A stretch of DNA of 31,864 bases. Origin: Pelargonium nanum. Taxonomy: Eukaryota > Streptophyta > Magnoliopsida > Geraniales > Geraniaceae. The notes beneath the pieces are model-generated. The model did no database searches, had not been told where the DNA came from, and was given only the letters and a program-made list of their open reading frames with translations. This document shows, one piece after another, positions 23,107-31,864 of the stretch. Position 1 is the first letter of the stretch, and the number at the start of each line of letters is the position of its first letter. The stretch is taken from contig JAYMTF010000673.1 in the NCBI GenBank assembly GCA_036897485.1, forward strand, positions 1 through 31,864. The letters run 5' to 3'. Position numbers and translations under genes: made by a program.

Positions 23107-24729
23107 ATGAATGTTCCTGCAGTTTCTTGTTCGCCGGAAAAAGATAGTACTATGTGCTCAACTAGTAAACGGAAACGAGTTATCGAAGAACTCGTTCATG
23201 GCCGCGACTCGGCGACTCAGCTTCAGCTTCTTCTCCGGCAAGACACCACTTCCTCTGTTTCGGATCCTCAAGAACTGGTCCTCAACATCTTGAAATCTTT
23301 CACGCACACACTTTCCGTACTCACTTCTGGTTCTTCCTCCGAGGATCAGTCTCCGGCGATCTCTCCGGTGGGTTCTGCTTGCTGTGATGACCGGAGATCT
23401 CAAGATTCCGGCGGCAACAGCGGCAAAAGACCCGACAAGAGAGGCTGTTACAAGAGAAGGTAACATTTAATATGTAATTACTGCCTGTAGTGTCGTCGCA
23501 CTGTTACAACGTGTCTTACATGTTTTTGACATGTTTTGCGCTGCATGCACCTAATTGCTTCTTTAATTTAATTTCGGTTTTGCGATTTCTACAGAAAGAA
23601 TTTGCAGACATGGACCACAGTGACTCCATCAACAGATGATGGCCAAGCTTGGAGAAAATATGGCCAGAAGGACATTCTTAAAGCTAAATATCCAAGGTTT
23701 GTCTAGTGAAAATTCTTTATATTTTTTTATTCTAAAAGGAATTTTCCAACTAAATGATATTCAAGAGGAATATTCATTTTTTAGCTTTCTGAAGTCTGAA
23801 CAATTCCATTCCCTTTTGAGCAAAATAAAATAATAAAGTTATAGCTTTTTCTTTCATTTATTTATTTACCAAAACTTCCAAAGCAAGAACATTCATAATC
23901 TCATTTGAGCAATGAAACCCACCAAACCATTTTAGTATGTCAATTAACCATATGATATGTTAAAAGCATGAGTCATGTCATTCGCAAACCTTCAGAACAT
24001 AGAAAAAAATTGTGTGCCAGCAAATTAATGACAGGTTGTGTGCTAGTCACATGAGTCACATTTTATATTTCGCGCCACATCATCTCACAGAAAAACTAAT
24101 GACAACAACAATTTTAAGTCTATATTTAAAAATTTATGGACTAGTTTAAATTAAGAAACCAAATTGAGGTTTTTAGCTAATTATAGTAAATGATCCGGTT
24201 TCTGAATCTAGGAATTGTTTTCATGTGCAGAGCTTACTTCCGGTGCACACGCAAACACGATCAAGGTTGTCGAGCCACGAAACAAGTCCAACAGATGGAA
24301 GACGATTCGCAAATGTTCAAGACTACCTATATCGGACTCCACACTTGCAGAGACATGGTCAAGACTCCTCCGGTGGTCACCCATTTGTCTGATCCTATTC
24401 CTCATTGGGATTCTTTTAATGCCATTAACAGTAATGACAATCACTCCAATAGGCTCCCAACAACTGATCACCCACACCCTTTCAGTTGCAGAGTAAATAT
24501 TAAGGAGGAATCAAAGGAATCGGACTTAGATTCTCCGACCAAGGAATGTTACTCCGACAACGTTGGAGCCATGATTGATTCCATAATGTGGCCGGATCTC
24601 TTGTCTTTTGACTCGTCTGAGGTTGTGTCCATGGTGTACTCGTGCACAGACACCAACTCTCAAAATCTGGACAGTATTGTCGATTTTGACAGCACTGATT
24701 TCAATTTTGATGAAAATGAGTTCGTGTGA
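23107..24729 (+). CDS. Group III WRKY transcription factor, WRKY70/54-like, three exons
   Basis: Nuclear DNA-binding factor of the WRKY70/WRKY54 clade, which balances salicylate and jasmonate responses in Arabidopsis. Exons are 23107-23459, 23595-23696 and 24231-24729, both introns in phase 2, giving 317 residues. The second intron splits the Arg codon at YPR/A, the conserved position in group III WRKY domains. WRKYGQK lies at 137-143 in its intact form, followed by Cys157-X7-Cys165-X23-His189-X-Cys191, the group III C2HC finger. The N-terminus has a basic KRKR patch and a helix-forming stretch EELVHGRDSATQLQLLL typical of this clade; KRPDKRGCYKRRK before the domain is a likely nuclear signal. 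The C-terminus is acidic (DSTDFNFDENEF) and may activate transcription. No lesion is seen. W-box cores upstream could allow WRKY control. Clade placement is by eye. Confidence 0.92.
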
Positions 24730-26118
24730 AATGTAGTAATTATGTAAGTAAAGGTGTACCCATGTATGTACATACAGTCTTGTTGTAGTTTAAGTCTGTA
24801 ACGTACGCATTTGTCAGGTTTGAGACTTTTATTTAAGGAAAATGACTCTATCATGTATTGCCTGATACATGTACTTATTCTATCTGTCCGTTGAGTGATG
24901 GACGAAAAAACCGTTTTTTTTTTTAAATGGGTGTGCTCTAAATAGGAGAAATGTAAACTCAGCTTATCCAATACGTGCATGACATCTGACATACACGAAC
25001 ATACACGAAAGATAATGTATGGGCAGTACCAGAGTCGATTAGCTCCCTTCAGTTGATGTTTGTGTCGCCGATCAAAAAAATCATACGTATTTGTTTGTTC
25101 ATCTTTTCGTAAGTGTGAACACAAGGAGCAATCAAACAAAACATGATAAAAAAAAGACATAAATGTCATCAAAAGTGTAAGTGTGTGAACGTATCAACAA
25201 GGGAAAGTAGAAAGGGAAGCAATAGTTGTGGAAAAGTATTAAAAAACGACAAGCTACATATGAACGAAAGGGAAAGGAAAGAAAAGGATAAGATGCAATG
25301 ATGCATCATCTTTCCTTTATTTCTTGAAAGATTCTTTATGGTCTCTATGGGACATCAGCTTATTGTAGCCACATACATGTGATAAATGATGTGTACCCAA
25401 AATCTATAAACTCCAAATATAGAAGGGCAAATGTATCTGCGTATCATGCTTGATCTCACACTATACAACATTGTGGATTTTAAAAAATAGTCACATGATC
25501 CAACTTCTTCTTTTTTATCAGTTCAGCAATACAACATGAAGTAACTCTCTCCTTTTAACTCAAATTTCACCTCATACTGTCGGCTGAAAGGCTCAAATCC
25601 AAAACCTCAAATAGAATCCAAAGCGTTTAAACCATTTGACCCAACATATCTTGGTCGCATAATTCAATTTAAATTTATGTATAATTAGAGGACCAACGAA
25701 GAATTTAACTCAATATAGCAAATTTGAATAATTTTTGTTGTTGAGTGAAAAATGTATGATATATAAGAACCATTACAAAGAGTTGGGTGAATCCATATTT
25801 TTGATACACCCATCCTACCAAAATTGGTTAGTTTATGTGCATCACGTATTTGTGATCTACGGACTAAGCTAATTGCATAGTTACAAAAGTAAGTTTCAAC
25901 CAAAATAAAATATCATCAAAAACATATACGCAACTGCTATCCACGACAACTCCGTCCCTAATCCACCTAAAAATTGATGCGTGAATCAGATGAAGCGGGA
26001 TCAAGTGTAACCGCATTGGTCGATCCAGAGACATGACTGATTTGTTGAATGAGATTAGCATGCAGACATATTTTGATGAGTGAATCAAATCTGAAAGATT
26101 ATGTGTGTATGATAATCA
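24730..26118. other. Intergenic region 3' of the WRKY gene
   Basis: The first 100-150 bp should be the WRKY 3' UTR. The rest is AT-rich with only scattered short ORFs that match no family I know (for example a 170-codon minus-strand ORF at 24660-25172 that runs into the WRKY last exon on the opposite strand). No transposon ends, RNA genes or repeats were recognised. Confidence 0.45.
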
Positions 26119-26378
26119 GTGCATTGTTGTGCGCTTCGGGAGAGACTGGATGAGTTTGATCTACTCGATAGTTTGCTCCTCCGTACATTGAGAGATTGCT
26201 CCGAGTTCACGACAAAAAGCCCAAGTTTTTACCGCTTCCGCATGAGAGGGATCATCAGCTTGAATGGGTCGAAAGTGGAATCCATGGGCAGTGGGCACTA
26301 CTTCTCAACAAAAACACTACTTCTCAACAAAATCATTATTTTCTCAAACTACTTCTCAACAAATTTTCAGAAGAGTGG

Positions 26379-26787
26379 TCCCTGGTTAATGAAAGTTTCT
26401 GAAAATTTTGAAGATACGCGTGTGTAATACAGCTTGGCTAGAGACAAGCTTTTCAACATAGATTTGCCTGAGATTTGTCGAAGGCAGTGCTTTGGATCTC
26501 CCTTTGGTTGGCTCATTACTTGCCGAGTTCGTAGGGCTTCGAAATTACTGGATCATCCGGACCAAGTCAGTATTAACCTGTTTAATCCATTATCAAAAGC
26601 TTCCATTCCTCTTCCCAATCCAGTGCATACCCATGATTGTTCCAGTTTTTCACCACTCAAGGTTATTCGACGGCCATTCCAGATGAGTCCTGCATGCATA
26701 TATTGTCCCAATTCGAGTGGATATGATACCAAAATCTGGAATGTTGAGAAACATAGACGAATACTCGAGGCTATTCCCAACTGTTAG
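26379..26787 (+). pseudogene. Truncated KIB-type F-box (DUF295) pseudogene, copy A
   Basis: Homologous to copy B at 27458-28556 but keeping only the middle and end. Similarity starts at GTCCCTGGTTAATGAAA (26379), continues through FGSPFGWLIT and INLFNPLSKASIPLPNPVH, and then jumps directly to ACIYC and TKIWNVEK. About 480 bp present in copy B are deleted at the GACGGCCA / ATGCATATATTGT junction. An in-frame TAA at 26426-26428 replaces a Phe codon of copy B. The F-box end is absent; the sequence before 26379 (including three copies of CTACTTCTCAACAAA at 26300-26362) is unrelated. Clearly non-functional as a gene. Confidence 0.85.
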
Positions 26788-27457
26788 GATCACACCGTCT
26801 CTAAGCACATGATGTCACATCATCAACCCATCTTAAAGAAAAAAATGGGATTCATTCTTCACACTTTAGTACTCTAACTTATAGTACTTTTGAAAGTCTT
26901 TCTCGGGTTTGATGTGGATTCAATTGCACTTGCACTATCCTCTTCTTAATTATGTGTTCCTTTCGTTTCAATCTCATGACCACGAGATTGAAGAAATACG
27001 AGACTCAAGGTTGAATATATGTTATCCTCCTACCCTAACATATAGATGTATAAAAAGGACAAACAAAAATTGATAGTGTAAGATTGACGAAGTCAATAAG
27101 GCGTATAAAACTACTGCAAGAATATTAGTAACTTTTCGTATTATTGTCTCAAACTAAAATTGATAATCTATTTTCTCTTCTTATGTAATTAACAAACATT
27201 GAAATAAACATCTACAAGAAACTCCATGGTATAAACCGAAAAAGTTAATTTTCATGCAAATGGAGATCTAGGAATGGGACCAAATTTAACCAAAAGGTGT
27301 CAACCGCGAACGTGCTGGTCCGCTCAAGAACCCTATAGTATAAACCGAAAAAAAAAGTATATATATTAACTTGCTACAAAAAAAGGGCTTAATTAGTTAC
27401 AGTCTCTGCATCTGAAACAGATTGATACCATCAACCAAAACCCTAGGCTAGATCGAG
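26788..27457. other. Spacer between F-box copies; duplicated 3' flank
   Basis: The first ~430 bp (to about 27220) match the 3' flank of copy B, for example CATGACCACGAGATTGAAGA and AAGATTGACGAA. The remainder up to 27457 is the upstream region of copy B, with no coding region. Part of the duplicated flank is presumably the former 3' UTR. Confidence 0.7.
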
Positions 27458-28556
27458 ATGGGCCAGATGGCCAGTACATCGAGAAAGAGAAACCCGACTA
27501 ATTGGTCCAGTGTTCCGGCCGATGTATTAGGTGTAATCGCGACCAACATCTCGTCGGCGGAAGATTATTACGCCTTCGGAGCGGTCTGCAAGTAGTGGCG
27601 ATGTGCCGCCATTGAAAACAAAGCCTCCATCGATCTGAGCAGCAGTCCCTGGTTAATGAAAACTTCCGACGCATTTTCCGATACGCGTGTGTTCTACAGC
27701 TTCACCGGAGACAAGCTCTTCAACCTAGAATTGCCGGAGCTAAGAGGAAGAATGTGCTTCGGATCTCCCTTCGGCTGGCTCATCACTTTCCGAGCTCGTA
27801 CGGACACACTCCGATCCAACATTAACCTCTTCAATCCATTATCAAAAGCTTCCGTTCCTCTTCCCGATCCGGTGCACGACCGTGATTGCTCCGAATTTTT
27901 GGTTCACAAGGCTATTTTGACGGCCAATCCCGCCTCGCCGGACTGCTTCGTCGTCGTGAGATATAGATATGGAAATGTAGCATTTGCTCGCCCAGGTGAC
28001 CCTGTTTGGTCTCCGATCGAAACCCCCAATATTGTGTGGAAGGACATTGTGTATTTCAAAGGAAATGTATATGGCTGTGAATTTGATGGCGGACTTTTCG
28101 TTTTCGACACCTCCCGACGTCGCTGCTGCGTTCGCTCCATCCCCGCGGAAGCTGCATTACTCAGACCATCATAGCAACTATCATCATAGCAAATATCTTG
28201 TGGAATTGGGAGCTCAGCTTTGTTTGGTTAATATTAAGATTGTTAATCCTATTTCAGGCTATAAAGACTTTGAGATTTACAGTATTGATATGGAGACCAG
28301 AGAATGGAGACGAGTCGAGTCGTTAGGCCCATGGTGTTTGGTTTATGAAGATTATGCGACTTTTTTCTCTGTAGATCCTGTTGCTGCTAAGCACAACGAG
28401 TTGGTTCCTGGATGCATATATTGTGCCAATTTAGATGACTTTGGTACCAAAATCTGGAATGTTGAGAAACGCGGACTTTTGTTTAGGCATGCAGACAATG
28501 ACATATACTCAAGGCTCTTCCCAACCATTAGGATCACACCATCTCTACTACCTTAA
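27458..28556 (+). pseudogene. KIB-type F-box/DUF295 pseudogene, copy B (nonsense plus frameshift)
   Basis: Intronless gene of the plant F-box/DUF295 (KIB) family, whose members are SCF ubiquitin-ligase substrate receptors. From ATG 27458 the frame runs through an F-box-like region (NWSSVPADVLGVIA, then FGAVCK), meets an in-frame TAG at codon 46 (27593-27595) where the family has a CK-x-WR motif, and continues SSSPWLMK, then FGSPFGWLIT, INLFNPLSKASVPLP, IVWKDIVYFKGNVYG. The frame is lost between about 28144 and 28188; SKYLVELGAQLCLVNI, EWRRVESLGPWC, PGCIYC and TKIWNVEK continue in another frame to TAA 28554-28556. A short duplicated ATCATAGCAA motif lies in the shift region. Two independent lesions make it a pseudogene unless sequencing errors are involved. 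The length of about 365 codons is normal for the family. Confidence 0.85.
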
Positions 28557-29185
28557 TAAAGGTAACAAAGCTTGCCTTTTACTTTTGATTGTGGTTCTAA
28601 ACTTCTAGGAATTTAATTCATGCCAAAACCGTTGGTCGTTACGAGAGATTCTAGTCATTCTCCGCTACGTCTGATTAGTAAGTCAAAGTCATGAAAGTCG
28701 TATGGCAAGATGAGGTGCCGAGAGGAAGGGTACATCCGAGAGATCATCACTAAATACACATGATGTTACGTCATCAACTCATGTTTGCAAATATAAATAC
28801 TCCTTTCTTGAAGAAGAATATGATATTCATTCTTCAAACTTTAATTCTCTAACATATAGTACTTTTGAAAGCTCATGCTTGATATGAGGATTCTCATCTA
28901 CTTAATGATGCGTTCTCTTTGTTTCAGGTCCATGACCACGAGATTGAAGATGTAATAAGAGACTGAAGGTTGAATACATGATCGTTATCCTCCTACTCTA
29001 ATATATATATTAAAAGCAAATTTGTTTGATAGCGCAAGATTGACGAAATCAATAAGACACACCGACTATAAAACTATTACAAAAATATTATCATATAAAT
29101 TTGTGATGTTATGTACATTAAGGTATAATTAATCATTGTCTCAAACAAAATTTGATAATCTATTTTTTTTTCTAATGAAACAAAC

Positions 29186-29880
29186 CATTGGAATAAGTAT
29201 CAATACATGTAATGTTATGCAAAATCTAATAAATTTCCACTATTACAGTAGAATTGTAGAATTCAATGGAGTAAATATCAAACAAATAGCCACATGTATG
29301 CAACTCATTTCAGGTTAACAATATTTTTGACCTTTTGAAAAATTTATTGTTAGTAACTCACACAAATACAAGAAAAACTTAGACAAACATGCATAGAACT
29401 CGACCATCGTTAAGTAGCCCAGTTGCCCAATAGGAAGTTGGTTATAGAAATTTAGGACGGATGGATCCGGTTATTGGATCGGGTAAGCATAGTGAGTTCA
29501 GATATGAAAAAGGCTAATACTAACGATACTATTTGTTATTGTACAACAAAAATTAGAACATACTCGGATCTGAATATTTTCACTCCGGTTTGGTTTAGAT
29601 CCGTCGTCTTGAAGCCATAATCATGCTATTAATTTAAAGCCATAATGTTTCCTCTCGAAAAATTACATGAAATCAAGAGAAGAATCAATCACAACGGATA
29701 TTTGAGATAAAAGTTATGATTTTTTTTTTATTTTTCTCATTTTTCAATGACATTCATTTGAAAATTTAAACTAAAATGAAAGGCAAAATAGTCATTTGGC
29801 TTATAAAGTTGACTTCGTTTGTGATTTTTCTTTACATTTAATGTTTTACACTTTTAGTGAATTTTTTTTTATTGTTATAA
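29186..29880. other. AT-rich intergenic region with no supported feature
   Basis: No gene, RNA or transposon end was recognised between the F-box duplication and the MITE at 29881. Short T runs occur at about 29721-29730 and 29862-29870. Confidence 0.45.
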
Positions 29881-30235
29881 TAGCATCATCAATGCTGGTC
29901 TCCGTTGCATTGAGAGCACAAAATGGACCTCACTTTTTGAAGAATCCTTCAATGTGGAAAAACCTTTTAAAGGGCTTGGCCCTCTATATAGGGACTGGAC
30001 CTCTTTCATCTTTTATTTATTTTTTACCCACTAACCACTTATGTAAAGCCACATGTGTATTAGAAAAGAGCCCAAAAAAATTAAAAAACTGATAATTAAT
30101 AAAATTGATATGATAATGTGGGACTCAATTGAGTCCATTCAATGCAAAATTATTTTATGGTGAGTACTCTCGCTTATGTGGCATAAAAATAAGACATATT
30201 AGGACTCAATTTGAGACCCTTCATTGCTGATGCTC
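29881..30235. mobile_element. PIF/Harbinger-like MITE
   Basis: The left terminus TAGCATCATCAATGCTGG is mirrored by the right terminus, which inverted reads GAGCATCAGCAATGAAGG; both are followed by GTCTC or TCTC. Direct TAA repeats flank the segment at 29878-29880 and 30236-30238, consistent with the 3-bp TWA target of Harbinger-type elements. The 355-bp interior is AT-rich and has no transposase. The 98-codon ORF across its left half is a chance frame. Confidence 0.6.
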
Positions 30236-30256
30236 TAAAACATAAGTTGGTCATGT

Positions 30257-30414
30257 TTTTTTTTTTTTTTTTAAAAAAAAAGTTGAGCTACACAATAGGG
30301 GGGAGCTCTCCCTTTTTAACCCAAAATCCCACCCCACCCGACGCAATGAGATTTGAACCACGACCTCCCACATGAAGATGTGTGTCTTGACCATTGCGCC
30401 ACCCCTTAAGGGGT
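30257..30414 (-). mobile_element. tRNA-type SINE with intact target-site duplication
   Basis: On the minus strand the element starts with CCCCTTAAGGGG, then GTGGCGCAATGGTC (box A type) and GGTTCAAATCTC (box B type), continues through a tRNA-unrelated body, and ends in a T/A-rich tail with a long A run at about 30274-30257. The 10-bp direct repeat TTGGTCATGT lies at both ends (30247-30256 and 30415-30424), a perfect target-site duplication. The arrangement (pol III promoter boxes, A tail, long TSD) is that of a LINE-mobilised SINE. The intact TSD suggests a fairly young insertion. Confidence 0.85.
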
Positions 30415-30465
30415 TTGGTCATGTGTTTTGCTCTAAACATAGGACGTTTAGAGTAATTACTTGTT

Positions 30466-31757
30466 GGGTTAATTAGTTTTGTCTCCCCTGGACTGGAATA
30501 TATTTTGGATTTAGCCCTTGGCCTCAAAATCATATGATTTTAGCCCTTAAAGTTTCAATTTTTTTATTTAAACCCTGTAAACCTGTTGTAGCAAGTTGAT
30601 GACCGCCACGTCACATGTCCCATACACGTCAGCTTCCACATCACATGATAGACGCCACATCACCCATGAACCGCCACATCACCTGTAGCAAGTTGACTCT
30701 AATCTACGCTTCATAACCCACCAATTTTTCTTCGCCGCCGTCCGATCCGCCGACCTCCAATTCCTCCGCCAGCTCATCGACAAGCTGAAATAAGCTCCTT
30801 CAACCTCTTATGCCTCCTCTTCCGTCTCCGATCTCATGTCCTTGCGGAACGACGTCAGAGAGACGCCTCTCTATGTTGCCGCCGACATTAATCTCAGAGA
30901 GGTGTTCACTTACTTGCTCAAGTACTCTGATCTTGACATTCTCAAGATCAGGTCCAAGTCTGATCTCGACCCTTTTCATATTGCAGCTAAGTGCGGCCAT
31001 TTCGGTCAGTACAATCTCTCACAACTTCAATTAGGGTTTTGTATTGATGAACAGAAATTGAGATGTGTAATTTACTTCAATTTGTTTCCAAATCTGATAT
31101 AGAGTTTCAGTTTGGTTTGTTTTTTTGTGTTGATGACAAGGAAAGGAGGGACTATTCGGTGAGAGATCGTGAACAACCTGCAGAAATGGTCGGCGACGGG
31201 AAGAGGGTGGAGACGAAGAAGGCGGTGTAGGAGGAATGGCCGGCGGTGAAAACCAAATGGGAGTAAGGAGAAGCTCAAAGGGTGGCTGTAATCTGGAATC
31301 CCACTATCTTTATTGTTGTCCAAGTTCTTCAAATCCTTGAACTTTAATTCTGGATAACCAAAAAGTAAAGTGATGCACTCATGCACCCTTTAAAAACTGA
31401 AATTAATTATAGTGTTGTCCATGTTCTTATTCATTGTCGAGAATTGGATCATGTGTCTACAAATCTTGCCGGAGGGAGTAAATTTGTGGAGGAGAAAGTG
31501 GAGAAGGAGAAGACCAATGCGTGGGGAGTGGGGAGTGGTGGTGCAAGGGAGTAGAGTGGTGACGTGGCGGCTATCAGGTGATGTGGCAGCTGACGTGGAT
31601 GACACATTTGACGTGGCGGTCATCAACTTGCTACAGCAGGTTCACAGGGTTTAAATAAAAAAAATTGAAACTTTAAGTGCTAAAATCATATGGTTTTGAG
31701 GCCGAGGGCTAAATCCAAACTATATTCTAGTCCAGGGGAAACAAAACTAATTAATCC
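30466..31757. mobile_element. Non-autonomous Mutator-like element with captured gene DNA (Pack-MULE)
   Basis: Two 199-bp terminal inverted repeats (30466-30664 and 31559-31757) are about 85-90% identical by eye. The left starts GGGTTAATTAGTTTTG and the right, inverted, starts GGATTAATTAGTTTTG. The 9-bp target duplication TTACTTGTT is perfect (30457-30465 and 31758-31766), the diagnostic of Mutator transposons. There is no transposase. The interior carries an ankyrin-gene fragment (30722-31004) and about 500 bp of further unassigned DNA. The total of 1292 bp is typical for a Pack-MULE. Confidence 0.9.
30722..31004 (+). pseudogene. Captured ankyrin-repeat gene fragment (ITN1-like) inside the Pack-MULE
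   Basis: The frame starting at 30722 reads FFAAVRSADLQFLRQLIDKL, a TAA at 30791-30793, and then VSDLMSLRNDVRETPLYVAA, NLREVFTYLLKYSDL and KSDLDPFHIAAKCGHFG. These are the first ankyrin repeats of plant ankyrin-TM (ITN1/ACD6-like) proteins. The exon appears to end at 31004 before GTCAGT, and AT-rich intron-like DNA follows, so genomic DNA rather than mRNA was captured. The internal stop, missing start and lost C-terminal repeats and membrane spans mean it is not a functional gene. Its base composition is clearly more GC-rich than the flanking DNA. Confidence 0.85.
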
Positions 31758-31781
31758 TTACTTGTTTATCTTATTTATATA

Positions 31782-31864
31782 TTTTTTTGGGATAAAGGCA
31801 AAATTAGTACCCAAACTTTGGCGTGATAACAAATTTGGTATCTAAACTTTTATTGCACCACATC
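31782..31864 (+). mobile_element. Possible left end of another transposon, cut by the window
   Basis: After a T run, GGGATAAAGGCAAAATTAG begins and is followed by ACCCAAACTTTGG and then TATCTAAACTTTTATTG. The phrase type (aaatttggtaxctaaactttt) is common in plant Mutator-like or other TIR ends. The other end lies outside, so this stays a weak call. Confidence 0.3.

Larger units (their letters stand above)
26379..29185 (+). repeat. Tandem segmental duplication carrying both F-box copies
   Basis: Unit A is about 26379-27220 and unit B about 27649-29185. Homology includes both the coding remnants and the 3' flanks: ATTAGGATCACACC, ATATAGTACTTTTGAAAG, CATGACCACGAGATTGAAGA, TATCCTCCTAC, AAGATTGACGAA and ATTGTCTCAAAC occur in the same order in both. 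Unit B has additional sequence between about 28556 and 28750 and around 29100. Divergence is visible throughout, so the duplication is not recent. Confidence 0.8.

Noticed and set aside
24660-25172. 170-codon ORF on the minus strand
   Set aside because: It runs into the last WRKY exon on the opposite strand, has no family features and is rich in residues expected from AT-rich noncoding DNA.
26119-26378. Open frame before F-box copy A, with one frame faintly like a LINE reverse transcriptase
   Set aside because: Only a handful of residues suggest RT and the frame stops quickly; no catalytic motif is present.
29796-30092. 98-codon plus-strand ORF with hydrophobic stretch
   Set aside because: It crosses the left boundary of the MITE at 29881 and resembles no transposase or host protein.
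30346-30406. tRNA gene suggested by box A and box B
   Set aside because: The sequence does not fold as a cloverleaf, has an A tail and a target duplication, so it is a SINE.

Overview
This is nuclear DNA from a flowering plant, most likely a eudicot. Genes are split by short AT-rich GT/AG introns, intergenic DNA is AT-rich, and the gene families (plant S6 kinase, MES17-type methylesterase, EDR4-type zinc-ribbon protein, group III WRKY, KIB/DUF295 F-box) and transposon types (CACTA, Mutator-like, PIF/Harbinger-like, tRNA-type SINE, Ty1-copia) are all plant-type. Nothing looks bacterial or organellar. I cannot name the species.

Layout from left to right. 1-147 is the 3' end of a copia-type LTR lying in an intron of an S6-kinase gene (minus, four coding exons 1368 to 200, C-terminus outside the window). 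2275-5601 is a complete four-exon MES17-like methylesterase (minus, 276 aa) with a CACTA-type element in intron 2. 5602-10409 is a 4.8 kb divergent intergenic region with no gene that I can support. 10410-13469 is a two-exon EDR4-like protein (plus, 831 aa). 14107-14703 is a shortened TFIIS-like protein (minus). 15834-16779 is the small respiratory subunit QCR10/UCRY (minus, 58 aa, two exons). 17724-21056 is a five-exon TrhO/UPF0176-type rhodanese protein (minus, about 493 aa). Two of its introns hold a Mutator-like MITE and a tandem duplication that copies a splice acceptor. 21205-22490 is a decayed Ty1-copia pol remnant with a SINE inside it. 23107-24729 is a three-exon group III WRKY factor of the WRKY70/54 type (plus, 317 aa). 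26379-29185 is a tandem segmental duplication carrying two broken KIB-type F-box genes. 29881-31757 is a cluster of three non-autonomous transposons with recognisable target-site duplications: a Harbinger-like MITE, a SINE, and a Pack-MULE that has captured part of an ankyrin-repeat gene. A fourth element may begin at the right edge.

The genes do not form an operon-like unit. Three belong to families connected with salicylate defence or hormone methyl esters (MES, EDR4, WRKY70/54), and QCR10 and the TrhO homologue are organellar housekeeping genes, but nothing in the sequence shows that they are co-regulated. I did not find a clearly new multi-gene system. The most rewarding features are the Pack-MULE, the duplicated splice acceptor, the short TFIIS-like ORF, the shortened S6 kinase with its overlapping upstream ORF, and the paired F-box pseudogenes. 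All exon joins were inferred by reading splice sites and protein families by eye; no alignment or transcript data were available.
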